Positions 34,928 to 45,660 of a stretch of DNA of 64,000 bases are shown piece by piece. Each line of letters begins with the position of its first letter. The first letter of the stretch is position 1. Where the stretch lies: positions 3,844,001 to 3,908,000 of the forward strand of contig AP026547.1 of NCBI GenBank assembly GCA_026075535.2, read 5' to 3'. The DNA is from Tricholoma matsutake (Eukaryota > Basidiomycota > Agaricomycetes > Agaricales > Tricholomataceae). The position numbers and the translations under genes were made by a program. The notes under the pieces are model-generated. The model made no database searches, was not told where the DNA came from, and worked only from the letters and a program-made list of their open reading frames with translations.

Positions 34928-35948
34928 GGCACCAAGGATCCAGCGTGCAGCGATGGACTGAACCTGGGCCAGCATTTTGATGACACCTTTGACACGAGCG
35001 CCTTTGAAGTGCCAGAGTCTCAGTCCATACATCATAATGGGTACAACACATGAACGGTATAGGAGGTGTTTCTGCATGGGGTCTAGCCCTCTCACAGAAT
35101 TGCTGAGCATTCCCATTGCCCTTGCCATGGTGAGGGCTTTGGTGGAGTAGAATTGCATGTGCTCCTTGAAGGAGAGTTTGTGATCGAAGAAGAAACTGAG
35201 GTACCTCCAGGTGACCTTGGGTTTGAGTCGTGAATTGCCCATGTATGGGGCAAATCCTAGATCTATCGGTAGAGGGGTGAAGCTCCTTGACCTAGAGAAG
35301 TGGAATATTTCTGACTTGTCATGTTCCAAGACAAGTCTGAGGGAGGTGAATGCCTGGAAGATCCAGCCATATGCTTCTTTGAGAAGGGGGAGATTGTCCT
35401 CCAACCGTGCAGAGCAGGCGATGAGCGTGCCATCATCCACATAAGACATGAGATTGACATTTTTGCTGATGTCACTCTTCCTGAAGAGCTTCATAATGGG
35501 CATTAGATATAACGCCAATAGGACTGGGGACAGGGCAGAGCCTTGTCCCACCCCCACATCAGCTGCAAAAGAGCCAGATGAGAAGGCATTCCATTTGTAG
35601 GTCGTCTTGTGGCCGACCAGGTATGAACGGAAGAAATTCACCACTTGTGCAGGGAATCCTGACTGAGAGATGATCTCCAGTAGAACCTGGTGGTTCAAGG
35701 AGGGGAAGAATTGAGCGATGTTGAAGGTGACAACACTTGTCTTGAGCCCTTGGGCCCACCCTGCCCTAACGAGATGGGTGAGGTAGATGCCTGCATCCTC
35801 TGTGGAATGCTGGGCGACTCCTCTGAACTGATTCTGCTCGAAGGCTTCATGAGCCACTCCATCAAACTGAAGCCGTCTAGACAGCATCTTTTTGACCAAT
35901 TTTTCCAGGGTGTTCAGTAGCACAATGGGCCTGAACAACTTTGGAGTA
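34928..35948 (-). pseudogene. LINE B reverse transcriptase fragment
   Basis: One long open minus-strand frame (upstream end about 35948). RT blocks: LFRPIVLLNTLEKLVKK, FRGVAQHSTEDAG, VVTFNIAQFFPSLNH (D to N at the first catalytic site), GVGQGSALSPVL, MSYVDDGTLIA (YVDD), and a C-terminal region with MYGLRLWHFKGA. No stop in 340 codons. Upstream and downstream parts are cut by retroposon copies 6 and 5, whose poly-A tails both point into this fragment. A different subfamily from LINE A. Confidence 0.85.
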
Positions 35949-36689
35949 GAATAGCTTTTTTTTTTTTTTTTTTGGATCAGAATTTATAATGCGGGGCTCG
36001 AACACAGTCCACAGAGCGGGAACAAACAAAGGTACTACTCTAACTATGTGTTCCCCTCACCTGCTTCCCAACCCAGGTCCTCGTTTTAGCCACTTTAGGC
36101 AAGCAGGCCATTGACGTTGTCCTCTCAGACAGGAAAGGCAATAATCCAGAGGGGGAGCCCCCCCCTCCCGAAGCTAGCCATTAGATTGCCTGCTGGTGCA
36201 AACCGGTCCCCCAGCCACATATCCAACCGAAGTCAGATCAGGTGTGGCCATGTCAATTCACAGTAAATCCCCCCTTGTGGGAGGAATAACTGCCTGCATG
36301 TTCCCAGCCAACAAGGATTGACCACCCCGGACGAATGAGGTGGACCATCACTGCGTCTATGCATGAGTGACAGTGACGAGGTAGCTGGTTGTTCACCTGG
36401 TTATTCACCATGACTACCATAGGCAGGGGGCCAAGGCCCCCCTCGAGCAAATGCTGCCAAGTGCATGCACTTGATGACAACGTCCCCCCCATAGTGGGGG
36501 GAAAGTGGAGGGTAGCAGTGAAATGCCGCTATCCCAATATCGGCCACCAACCATTTGGTGGGCGTAGATGTGGAGGGGGGTTGCCCTGTTTTAATAGCAG
36601 TGCTGCTGTGCTCGTGGGCCTCAAGGACGATGGCCCCGTGCTGGGGACGAGGGTTCCCCAGGTTGAGGCTCGGATTGAGCGAGTCGTGG
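35949..36689 (-). mobile_element. Poly-A-tailed retroposon, copy 6, 5'-truncated
   Basis: The poly-T run (35949-35973) is followed by the reverse of the family tail (GGATCAGAATTTATAATGC) and about 720 bp of 3' region. It breaks at GATTGAGC near 36680, in the ORF. B-box-like GTTCGAGCCCC retained (reverse, about 35996). Confidence 0.8.
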
Positions 36690-36965
36690 CTGGCATTATT
36701 GTTAACAATCTATCGGTGCTAGTCGATAGGCCATTGTGCACAGTACCAATGGTTTTATTACAATGACATTGTAATAGATATCCGATAGATGTAGTAGATG
36801 TTATTGTTAATGATTGTTGATGATTGTAGATGGTACCACAACCAATTGTAATACTGTACTAATACGACCAACTCTTCAGTCACACATCACGCTGGCTTCT
36901 GAAATGAAGAGTTTTCTCAAATGGTCATGCATCACGATGAGTTTCGAAGAGATTTCCCATAGAAA
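36690..36965. other. Repeat-like AT-rich stretch
   Basis: No gene. Contains CTATCG...CGATAG (36711-36730), TATTACAATGACATTGTAATA, and early degenerate copies of the ATTGTTAATCATTGTAAATGG repeat that dominates 37920-38830. Confidence 0.4.
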
Positions 36966-37643
36966 TTAAGTACAGTAAAAAAAACCGCTAAAAAAGAGTG
37001 CCTGTGGCGCCAACTGCTGAACAACCTCACAGGTAAGCTGACCTGACCGTTCTACATCCACCCATAATAAATCAAGTTGCTGATCAATATGCAATGTTGA
37101 TAGCCATTTCTGTGAAAGATAAGCAGCAAGTTTCATCCTAGGCTCAGGTTCCTCAAACCCACAGACATTGCCGGCCCATGGAAGATTCAGTAATGCTGTA
37201 TGTGCAGCATCACAAAGGTTCCAGATATTTTCCAGCTTCCATCGTTTATGCTGCACTGCCAGATACAACTCAGCACTGGCCCAGGGTTGTCGAACATGTT
37301 GTCGTAAGCATGAGACCTCTACCCAGTAAGTCAATATCCATAACGGAAATCGTGAGTGTCATGATGATGGTAGATGAGAATAGCATATGGAACATGATTG
37401 CTCTAGCTGATTCGGTTGCTTCACAAGTTTGCCCAGAATAATACTGGAAGGGATCGGGAGGTCTTTTAGATCGTGAGGACCAATCTGTGTCATGTTTGGT
37501 TCCGCATCACACCAGTAGAGAGAGATGTCAGGGGGGTGGATTTGGGTTTGAGATGGCAGAGGAAATTGTAGGAATTCAGCAACAGATAACTTGGGAGACA
37601 GCAGAAGTGCAATTCTCAAGTCAGGAGGAATGGGTATGGTCAT
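36966..37643 (-). pseudogene. N-terminal part of an Ulp1-type protease gene of KDZ-like elements
   Basis: ATG 37643 (MTIPIPPDLR). One frame with a single TGA at 37361-37359 (HLPSS-stop-HSRFPLWILTYW). Motifs LTYWVEVSCLRQ, QPWASAELYL, LPWAGNVCGF and YLSQKWLSTLHIDQQLDLL resemble the long N-terminal region of Ulp1-like proteins that accompany KDZ-type transposons in basidiomycetes. The C-terminal cysteine-protease domain is absent; the frame dissolves into repeats below 36966. Match is from memory of the family pattern, so moderate. Confidence 0.5.
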
Positions 37644-37919
37644 TTTCTGACTGAAAAATGCCTATGATTTTGAAAGAATATGTATCGTACACTAGATATA
37701 AAGCACAATGACATAGTAACAGCCCATGCCATGTCAGCCATTGCCCATCCAAGTCTAGTTGGGGCCACTGATGGGTAGTGGACATTGAACAATGTGATAT
37801 GTGATCATGGTGGACCATGAAAAGATGTTATGGATGTCACGCAAGGCAGAGAACAATGAAGAGATGAAGAGATGGTCGAAATAGGTCACGCACCAACCCA
37901 CCTGAAGAGTTGGTCATAT

Positions 37920-38222
37920 TAGTACAGTACATTGTTAATGATACTGGCAGGCATTGTTAATCATTGTAAATGGTACTGGGGCCCATTGTTAATCATTGTA
38001 AATGGCACTGCCACCCATTGTAATACATTGTTAATCATTGTAAATGGTACTGGGGCCCATTGTTAATCATTGTAAATGGTACTGCCACCCATTGTAATAC
38101 ATTGTTAATCATTGTAAATGGTACTGCCACCCATTGTAATACATTGTTAATCATTGTAAATGGTACTGCCACCCATTGTTAATCATTGTAAATGGTACTG
38201 GAACTCATTGTTAATTAAGGTG
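37920..38222. repeat. Minisatellite, ATTGTTAATCATTGTAAATGG family
   Basis: Alternating units ending TACTGGGGCCC (about 32 bp) and TACTGCCACCCATTGTAATAC (about 42 bp), many nearly identical. Continues after an insertion at 38632-38822. Confidence 0.85.
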
Positions 38223-38225
38223 TGA

Positions 38226-38631
38226 CATGGGTCCAGGTCAACCCGTGATATTTTGGTCACGGGTATGCATGGGTACGGGTACGGGTATGGGATTGCTATA
38301 CCCAGGCAACACCATACCCTTTTCCACGGTGTTACAGGTATGTGCAGGTATGCTGGTACCCAGATTTTGGTCAGGTGAGTGATCATCTGTGTTGAGATTT
38401 CGACTTTTTAATGACATATCACGGGAAAAACCTGCAAGTCATGGTGACCTGACTCGTGGGTTTACCACCTGTGATGAGATGCGAACATCTTTTTCAGCAA
38501 ATTTCTATCAAATATCATGAAAAATAACAGTAAACAATGCAGGGGTACTTTTTGATGACATATCTGCGAGTCAGGGTGACATGACTTGCCAGTTTACCCC
38601 CCGTGAGAAGATGCAAACATCTTTTCCTATT
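38226..38631. repeat. GGGTAC-rich insertion splitting the minisatellite
   Basis: Contains GGGTACGGGTACGGGTATGGG (38271-38291), ACGGTGTTACAGGTAT shared with 28676-28800, and two diverged direct repeats of about 90 bp (TGACATATC ... GCGAACATCTTTT and TGACATATC ... GCAAACATCTTTT). Minisatellite resumes immediately after. Probably a MITE-like element. Confidence 0.5.
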
Positions 38632-38822
38632 TAATCATTGTAAATGGTACTGGGGCCCATTGTTAATCATTGTAAATGGTACTGCCACCCATTGTAATAC
38701 ATTGTTAATTATTGTAAATGGTACTGGGGCCCATTGTTGATCATTGTAAATGGTACTGCCACCCATTGTAATACATTGTTAATCATTGTAAATGGTACTG
38801 GGGCCTATTGCTAATGGTAAAT
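38632..38822. repeat. Minisatellite, second block
   Basis: Same units as 37920-38222, interrupted by the GGGTAC-rich insertion. Confidence 0.8.
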
Positions 38823-38840
38823 CATATTGTTAACTCAACA

Positions 38841-41800
38841 TCAGTCATCTAATTCAAATGGATCATAATTGTCATCCTTTTCAACTTCTTCATCCTCCAT
38901 CTCATCCTCATCCTCTTCATCCTCCTTCTGATTGCTTGATCCATTACTTTCTGGATTTTTCATAGTCTTGGATTTCAAGGGACCTATTGCATTAGAATTT
39001 TTATCAGTGATCAAATGGCTATACTGATGACCCCATTCTGTTTCCATCTTGTTTGCTTGCATATAAGGCAGCCATGCCTTTGCAAAGCTCTCAGCCAAAG
39101 CTTTGCAAAAAAATGCTTGCTTTTGTGCATATGCAGTAACTCCATGGATAATGGAATTTTCAGCTGTGAGAGGACCAGGCTCAAGCTGAAGCCACCAGGA
39201 TGCCTTCCACTCATAATATACGATCGTTCAGCGCATTTCCTCCTGGAGTAGCTCAACCTCCTCCTCCCACCGCATCTTTCTTGCCTGAGATTTAGACCAC
39301 TCTACACGCATTCCTTCATCCAAAATCTCCTCTGAGGCATCTACTTCAGTCTCTGTTGCTGGCCTTGGCACCAGCCAAATCCATGAGATTTCAAAGTGGC
39401 CTTTGCTCGTGTCCAGTGCATCAGACATCTCCATAGAAAAATCCATCCTCCCTGGTCCATGAACATCAGACTTCTTAAGCTCCTTTAGTCTAGAATTCCA
39501 TTTGCCTATTGGATCAGCTGCAAGCAAGCAAGTACATGCAGCAGAGTAGCGCAGCATTGAAAGTTTTATACGATGGTTGAACCGATTGAACAAGGTGCAC
39601 ATCAGAGTATTTGGGTGATTTCCAGTTCCACTGATGTTGACTTTTTTAAATTGCCAGAAGCCTGAGATAAGATGCAGATAATGCCATATATCAGCTAAAG
39701 CATCCTCAGCTTGGGCAATGCGCAAGCAGACTTCACACAATAGACATTTAGCAAAAGCCAGAGAAGGTTGCTGATTTGGTAGAAGTGATGAGGGAAGGAA
39801 TAATGGAATGGCCTCAGCTGTGAGTGATTCTTTGCTTGATTGTACCTCTGATAAAAGATTGGTATAAACCACCATAACAAGAGAACCAGTTGAAGGAAGA
39901 TAGGCCAATTGGACCTCTCACCAAAGATTGATATGCATCATAAGAGTGCGCCACTTTTCTTCTAAATCTGCCAGCTGGGTTTGTGTCTTGTACTTTTTTA
40001 AAACTTTGATATCATATGTGATAATGCGTCTTGAATCAAACAAGTTAGAGAAGATATTAGCCAAACAAATTAAAATTGCATACTGCTGTTCTTCAAGTTC
40101 TAGTCCAGTTGTAAGAAAAGTTGTTAAACTTATCTCATGAGTTGCAACTTCTCCCAGAGCAGCTGAAGTTGAATCTTCTTTGGCGAGTTCAAGCTGCACA
40201 TCTTGTAAAGTAGTGCTTGATGAAATAACATTAAAAACCTTATTGCAAGAAGACAAATTTCTACTTACATCGTCCTGGTTCCAAATATGGATTTGGTTTT
40301 GAATGGTCTTCCTTCCAAACATTAATCATTGCTTGCCAATCAGTAATTGTAGCTGGTCAGAAAGTTGCTGAAAATTGATCAAACAGCTGCTGGTGCTTTG
40401 CATGCATTACAACTGCCTTTTTTAAGTGGCATAAAAATTCTTGACCTATTATAAATATGGTAATAGCTTATTGAAGGAACACACAAAAAAAAAAAACTCA
40501 TGGAAAACAAGTATTCTCCAAAAGTTCAAACCACCCCATTGATCATTCAAAGTCTCATGACAGGCACCTGGACCCATCTCCCGTGTACTTGGACCCAAAG
40601 GATTAGTCCTAGCCCATGTACTCTCAACTTCTTCACCACAAGTACGCCCAACTCCATCCCAAAAGCCAAGTCCAAAATCTGCCTGACAATCAGGACCATG
40701 AGCATTGATATGCCAACTAGGGACTCCAAACTCGATAATAGTTCCTTTACTCAGCTGCAGCTCTGGTGAAAACTTGGACATCTGTTGGTCAAATTTTTTG
40801 GAGTATTGGCATCCAATATCATAAGTCAAAACAATGCGGGAAAAGTCTTCTCTCTTGATTGATGATAAGATTACATAGTCAATATTGCAGAATCTATTGG
40901 ACAATTAACATCCATTCAACAAATAATAATTATAGTGCACTATACCATTCTCCTTTTTGCAGATTGCCAACTCCATTTCTGCAAATAAGACCATGGCGGG
41001 GACAAATAACAAGTATAACACCAGTAACCTTATATCCTGGTGTAGAACGAATAGCTGCCCACACCAATGCATCATGCTCTGACTAACATGTGTTAATCTT
41101 GGCAGATATTAGATCCACTATAAAACTGGCATCACACACACATACCTCTGGCTGGTCAATAAAGTTTCTGATAAATGCTTGATAGTCTTCTTCCTCAACA
41201 AAATATGCCCACCCAGGAGCAAGTTCTGGATCATTTATTCCACACTCCTTCAATCGCAGTTTAAAGTTTCCATCAACTGCCAGAAATTGTGTATACAAAT
41301 ATCTACAAGTCATATATTAGGGCTGAATCACCATTGAGAATAGTGCTTACTGCTTTGGATCTGCGACATTCCAATTATCAGGTAGGTTTTGTCCAGGATG
41401 GGGGCAGGCAGGACATTCAATAGCCAGCTCACCATGTGAAGTTGACAAGGCACCTTCAGAACAATGTCCATGGCCTGATCGTTTGAGCATTAGAAGATGG
41501 CACCATATGTGAATAGCCTGTCGGAACTCAGATAGGCGATTCTTAAAAGGAACTTACAATAAGCATGGCATAATCATCATTAGGAAAATCAAAACCGACA
41601 GGAGTTTGCTCAAGCTCAAGACTATCTGTGAGGCAAAGGACTGTGTGGCAAAAGTCATATGCATTTACTTTGCCTTGTAGAGTCAACTCATGGTAGAAAT
41701 CGAGACAGCGAAAGGTAAAGGCATTTTGGGGCCGATTAAATGTTGCTGGAAACCACCCTGCTCGTAAAAGCTGTATATGACGAGGGACAATTCCATTTTG

Positions 41801-42650
41801 GTGGCAGTCACAGAAGTCCACTGCAACACAATGAACACCAGACAGATCTGTTACAGTGAATGCAGGAGGCCCAGATATTGGTGAAATGCATTTGGCACCA
41901 TCATGCCCCAGTTGGATGCAAAGTCCTGCTTCATGAAGAGAAGACCTGCAAAAATAGAATCCATTCCATTGCTAGGTTTTATCAGTATTGAAAAATCGAT
42001 AATGGTAATAACTATATTTACCTCAATCCGATGTAGAGGGTGTGAAGCATGGGCAGCAAGCAAACAACCTCTGCATCGCAGTAAACCACCATCAATACAA
42101 TCTAGACATTTCCAGCTGGCATCAGTTTGTTGTTGACAACTAAAACAAGTGTCATGGCCTAAATGGCTAGCCAGACCACCATGCCAAAGCAGCTCAAGTA
42201 AACAGGCTTGACGATATGAAAGCCAATCCTGAAGTTTCGACTACAAATATAATTAAGTATGATGTCATTATAAAGCAATTGTACTCTTACTGTTGTTGTA
42301 TTCTTTTTCTTGAGTTTAGGCTTTCCAGGAGATACATCGTCACTTTCTGCTGTTTGAATATCAGTAACCAATCCAGAAGTAGAATCCAAGGCTGCTGCTT
42401 CAGACAAGGGTGTAAAGCAATTATCAGGAGTGGGAGATGCAGATGGAGAATCTATGTCTTGTGTTTGATATCCACGATGACCACTAGCACTAGTTTGTAA
42501 AGTGACAATCCAATTTTTCTTTGATGTCGCTGCCCCCACTGTGGTTAAGCCAGAACTGGCAGTGGTAGGTGTACAAAAGGCTGGTTTTGTTCGTTTTGCA
42601 GTTGATCCAGCAGATGATACTGAGCTATCGTCTTTCTGCTTCGGTGGCAT
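38841..42650 (-). pseudogene. KDZ (Kyakuja-Dileera-Zisupton) transposase with CxC2-type cysteine cluster
   Basis: Start ATG 42650 (MPPKQKDDSS), about nine exons with short GTAAGT introns. The N-terminus is Ser/Thr-rich. A cysteine cluster reads CFSCQQQTDASWKCLDC...LLRCRGCL...H...PLHRIE (42010-42150). Then DCHQNGIVPRHIQLLRAGWFPAT (41760-41815), PDNWNVADPKQ, and the transposase core LTYDIGCQ, PSWHINAHGPDC, GVGRTCGEEVESTW and STREMGPGACHETL (40470-40830). C-terminal WSKSQARKMRWEEEVELLQEEMRR (39230-39300) and an acidic tail. Stop near 38841. Breaks: TGA at 40359-40357 and 39920-39918. Otherwise nearly complete. It would move its own DNA element. Confidence 0.88.
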
Positions 42651-42691
42651 GGTTGCAAAAGTAATGAGGTACACAAAAAAACAAAGACAAA

Positions 42692-44281
42692 CTAAACCGA
42701 CTCAAAGCCCCCATCTGAGTTGCCCCCATCCAAGTCACCCCTCTCGTCACCCTCCTCAGGCTCTTCATCATCTGACACTATACTCTCTAACATCTCATCT
42801 AAAGCTGCCTGCTCCATAGCATATTTCTTCCAAAGCCCTGGAATACGATTTGGAGTAACAATAGCAAGCCCAACCTGGTTGTATTGAGAAATGGCATCTG
42901 TCTTGGGAGGGTAATCTTGGAGGCTTGTACCATGAAAATGCAAGGGATCCCATGCAACGATTGTATCATTACCTCATTTGGCCTGAATACCATACTTACA
43001 GTTGTAGAAGTGGCCACCCTGATCTTCTCTTAAAGTCCTTGATATCGTCCAGGCAGTAGCAAACTTATGTGGCTGATTGACCTCTTGATGAACAAACCTA
43101 GAATAGAAACATTGTTAATCAGGAGAAGCTGTAATATAACTGGTGGTAAATGCCTAGAATAATTTGCAGCCATTGCACCTGAAGGAGGAGTGAGCTCTGC
43201 CCATTCAAAATTGAATGATTCTTCTCCAATTTCCAACTCTAACTCCCCTTTAACATTATTCTCCTCAAAGCCCCCAACAATCTTCTTGTTCATCCAATAA
43301 ATCCCAGTCTCAGCAAGCCAAGTGAGGATATCATCTGAGAGCTCGTTGGGAAGTCGTCTGCGAATAAGCATCCACAGAAGAGAGAAAGCATGGGCAGGCC
43401 TCTCATCGAGACAATCGACGAATTGATCGGACAGCTTCTTTGACTTGATATTTTTGGCCCAACCAATCATAGGCTTGCTTCGTGCTCCAGCAGAGACTCC
43501 AGTCTGAACGATGCTGCCTGGATCAGCAAGCTAAAAAAAGGCTGAATCAAGATAATGAATATTAGAACAAAATGCTTATTCGCATGCTCTTGCGATACTT
43601 TACATTATCTTTGATGATATCTTCCATGCAATGAAGAAGTGCTGGATGGCCAACAAAATTCCAAATGATAACCATCACCAGCTCCTGTGTTCTCTTATCA
43701 TAGACAATAACAGTATCCTGCTCTCCAAAATCCCCCTGAAGTTTCTTAGGATCAACAAAAAATAAAGGATATCGCTTATGCCTGGGATCGGGCTGCTTTC
43801 CTGTTTCGATGTACCCCTTCCATCTCTGCTCAATCGCCAAAGATTCCACCATCCAGTGGTATTTGGGTGGATAGGGGGTTTTGAGCTTGGAAACATATAC
43901 GACTCGGATCTTGCCCAGAAAGGCCGACTTGTCATCATCAGTCCAATCCAAACTGATTGAGGTACTGAATTGCCTCTTGCTGAATCAGTTCTGCAGGAAG
44001 TATTGCTGCCACTGGTATAATGCACCACCGATGCGACGAAAGGGGGTATGGGACTGGTCATAGTTGCCAAACCAGGTGGTGAAGATGTCAAACAGCTGTG
44101 CAGGCTCCTTGCCCTCAAACCGATTAAAAGCACCAGGCAGGGATTTGCAAAGGTGGGCAATAAAGATTGCTTTTCTAGCAGGGGATGTCACAATTTCCAA
44201 AAGATCGAGAAGATCAGGATCTTCCTCTACAGTGGCAAAGATTGCAGATTGCTCAGCTTTTGCTTTCTGATTCCTGGACAT
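42692..44281 (-). pseudogene. TET/JBP-like 2-oxoglutarate/Fe(II) dioxygenase gene next to KDZ
   Basis: ATG 44281 (MSRNQKAKAE). Exons about 44281-43990, 43940-43600, 43510-43150, 43095-42692. The last holds the candidate double-stranded beta-helix core: FVHQEVNQ (possible HxE iron ligands), GGHFYNCKYGI, then WDPLHFHGTSLQ (distal His) and GLAIVTPNRIPGLWKKY, with an acidic tail. An in-frame TGA (42976-42974) separates the two halves of the core. The usual TET/JBP metal motif is HxD, so HxE would be a variant. Genes of this class are reported beside KDZ transposons in mushrooms (Iyer and colleagues, 2014). Its product would oxidise 5-methylcytosine; that is inference. Confidence 0.55.
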
Positions 44282-44299
44282 TGTTGATCAGCAGGTAGG

Positions 44300-44690
44300 T
44301 TTGGCAATTAGATGTGGTGCAAGTGGTCGGCAACGATGTGGCTATGATGTGGCTATGATGTGGCTATGCATCATGGCTGCCCTGTAACTGCCAGATCCAT
44401 CTTGGCCTGTGAAGGCTGCAGCACCACTGCGCACGGTCCAAGCAATTCCTCTGGACATCCAGGTTTCACTTGCCCAGTGGTAGCTGTAGCTGTAGCATGT
44501 GCCAGATGGCTCATTACTAGCCAGGCAAGTCGTCGAGGGCCCCTTTTGTGACTTTTGTATCGCTGCCAACAATGGTGGCTAGTCCCACTGCAAAACCTCC
44601 TCAAATGACAACTTTGACAATGACTAGCACACAGACAGCTACTATGACATCGATGGCATGCCCCTGTCCCCCCTGTTCCATACCCCTAAC
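44300..44690. other. Upstream region of the TET/JBP-like gene, no gene seen
   Basis: Short repeats of GATGTGGCTAT (44335-44365) precede the start. No coding frame I would defend. Confidence 0.4.
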
Positions 44691-44699
44691 CATCCTGTT

Positions 44700-45365
44700 T
44701 CACTGCCAAATCATTGTTGGTTGACGATGACATGTCGATGGTGGCATGTTGACAGTGACATTTTGCTCGGTGATACAGGACTGCAAACCCCAGCGACAAC
44801 CCACACCTCCTCCCAGACAACCTTTCTAACCACCCAGTCCCACTGCCACATTGTCATCATCATCAATGACATGCCGACAACATTTTTTTTTGTCGATGGT
44901 GACATGTCCACCAGCAGTACAGGCCTGAAAACCCCAGCAACAACCCACACCTCTCCTCCCAGACGACCTTTCTAACCACCCAGTCCCACTGCCACATCAT
45001 CATCGTTGTCATCGTTGTCGTCGTTGTCGACATGCCAACAACATTTTTTTTTGTTGACGGTGACATGTCCATCGGCAGTACAGGCCTGAAAACCCCAGCA
45101 ACAACCCACACCTCTCCTCCCAGACAACCTTTCTAACCACCCAGTCCCACTGCCACATCATCATTGTTGTCATTGTCGACATGCCGACAACATTTTTTTT
45201 TGTCGATGGTGGCATGTCCATCGGCAGTACAGGCCTGCAAACCCCAGCAACAACCCACATCTCCTCCCAGACGACCTTTCTAACCACCCTGTCCCACTGT
45301 CACATCGTCATCATCGACGATGATGTGTCAACAGTAGTATGTCGATGGTGACATGTCGATCTACA
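44700..45365. repeat. Tandem repeat, about 150-160 bp unit, four copies
   Basis: Units carry CAACATTTTTTTTTG...GGTGACATGTCCA...CAGTACAGGCCTG...CCCCAGCAACAACCCACA...TTTCTAACCACCCAGTCCCA. Starts near 44724 (diverged), 44867, 45029 and 45178. Runs of GTTGTCATCGTTGTCG vary in length between copies. Non-coding. Confidence 0.85.
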
Positions 45366-45371
45366 GTACAG

Positions 45372-45660
45372 ACTTATCTATAACAAGTTCTGTGAACACT
45401 TATGTCCCATAAGATCTTTCATGCCTATATGTACTGTCAATGTAGTACTATAAAGATGGTTAATCTATTTAGAATATATTTTAATTGCGAAACCACCACT
45501 TCAGCTGGACCAACAATGCTGGGGACTTATCTATGCCGAGTTCTGTGAACACTTATGTCCCATAAGATCTTTCATGCCTATATGTACTGTCAATGTAGTA
45601 GTGTACAGATGGTTAATCTATTTAGAATATATTTTAATTGCGAAACCATCATTGCAGTAA
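45372..45660. repeat. Two-copy tandem repeat of 150 bp
   Basis: TCTGTGAACACTTATGTCCC...TTTTAATTGCGAAACCA occurs at 45391 and again at 45541, nearly identical. Lies in the likely promoter region of the plus-strand gene at 45753. Confidence 0.85.

Noticed and set aside
38270..38300. Telomere-like GGGTAC repeats
   Set aside because: Not a TTAGGG-type array; only a few imperfect copies inside a MITE-like block with inverted partners.
37920..38822. CRISPR-like array
   Set aside because: Units are directly tandem without unique spacers, and the genome is fungal.
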